Assembly: GCA_964019415.1 (NCBI GenBank)
Contig: OZ025869.1
Coordinates: forward strand, 10,082,380-10,146,379
Source: Ianthella basta
Taxonomy: Eukaryota; Porifera; Demospongiae; Verongiida; Ianthellidae
Length of the DNA stretch: 64,000 bases
Reading direction: 5' to 3'
In this document: piece after piece, positions 63,398 through 64,000 of the stretch
How positions within the stretch are numbered: the stretch's first letter is position 1
Layout of the letters: each line of letters starts with the position of its first letter
The notes under the pieces: model-generated
The model's database searches: none
What the model was told of the DNA's origin: nothing
Seen by the model: the letters and a program-made list of their open reading frames with translations, nothing else
Position numbers and translations under genes: made by a program

Positions 63398-64000
63398 CTG
63401 TAGACACAGAAGAAACCAAAGATTCACACATACTCTACTACTGTATATACATCATACACACACATACATGATGTATACATCAATTCGAAGTAACTGTCAT
63501 GCTCAACAGAACTAGAGATAGTGAATTCGAACATGTTGTAATACATCAGAAAGTTAATCACTTTGGAATCTGTGCTTTAGATGACACTGTTCTCTGTGTG
63601 TCATATAAATTGTGATTGGCCGTACACAAATACATTTATTTTGTGGTATACATCCAGTGTACCACTTTACCGTCCTCCCATATGGAATAGTGCAAGCAAG
63701 CACTGAGGAGTACAACTGTAAGGCTTCCAAAGTCACAGTCTATGCAGTGATTACTGAAATACCAGTTAGTTATCATAACAATGCCAGACTATGTCACAAT
63801 CTTTGCATGTTAACCTTCCTAAATGGACAATGCCAACACCTACCCCTCCCTTCACACGTCATATAGAAAATGCCCATGATCGCTCCTGTGGTATTCTGTG
63901 TACAATCAACAAATGCCACACCTAAAGCTAGCTATCTGCGTCTACTCAACTTCTATTACAAACACGGTTTAATAATACAGGTTGATATAGTGTGTTGACT
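63398..64000. other. intron of copy D, to window end
   Basis: About 600 bases with no exon match. The stretch 63770-63865 (AATGCCAGACTATGTCACAA) is related to 61000-61085 and marks another local duplicate. Confidence 0.5.

Overview
This is a eukaryotic, animal-type window. The genes are split by many GT-AG introns, the dominant gene is an animal autophagy scaffold, and the DNA is full of (TG)n microsatellites, minisatellites, MITEs and Helitrons. The small introns, the weak matches outside conserved domains and the repeat types suggest an early-branching invertebrate, possibly a sponge. That placement is inference from general impression, not proven by anything here.

Positions 1-37219 (+) hold the 3' part of one large gene, a WDFY3/ALFY orthologue. 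I can thread 38 exons with consistent splice phases into about 1504 codons. They encode a pre-PH region, PH-BEACH, BEACH, WD40 repeats split by an acidic linker, and a C-terminal FYVE zinc finger. The 5' end lies outside the window. The introns carry most of the repeats. Tandem arrays, usually GT-rich on the coding strand, start at or just after about 17 of 37 donor sites, and CT-rich arrays sit just before several acceptors. Two introns have copied the exon end plus donor in tandem. Intron 15 also holds a Helitron and a nested intronless minus-strand gene. Intron 36 holds a second Helitron.

Positions 37603-64000 hold a tandem cluster of minus-strand genes for small secreted proteins of about 226-228 residues, each with four exons (signal peptide exon, two short exons, large C-terminal exon). 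Copy A (37603-40381) and copy C (51708-53411) look intact. Copy B (42132-45929) is a decayed pseudogene. Copy D (62953 to beyond 63397) runs off the window. I do not recognise the family. Between the copies are duplicated modules, and also fragments of the neighbouring WDFY3 gene: a near-identical inverted copy of exon 35 near 59.8 kb, an older one near 50.8 kb, and a decayed copy of the last FYVE exon near 51.1 kb. The cluster therefore grew by duplications that took in the end of WDFY3.

The WDFY3 gene and copy A are convergent, with stop codons 383 bases apart. No rRNA, tRNA, CRISPR or bacterial-type features were seen.
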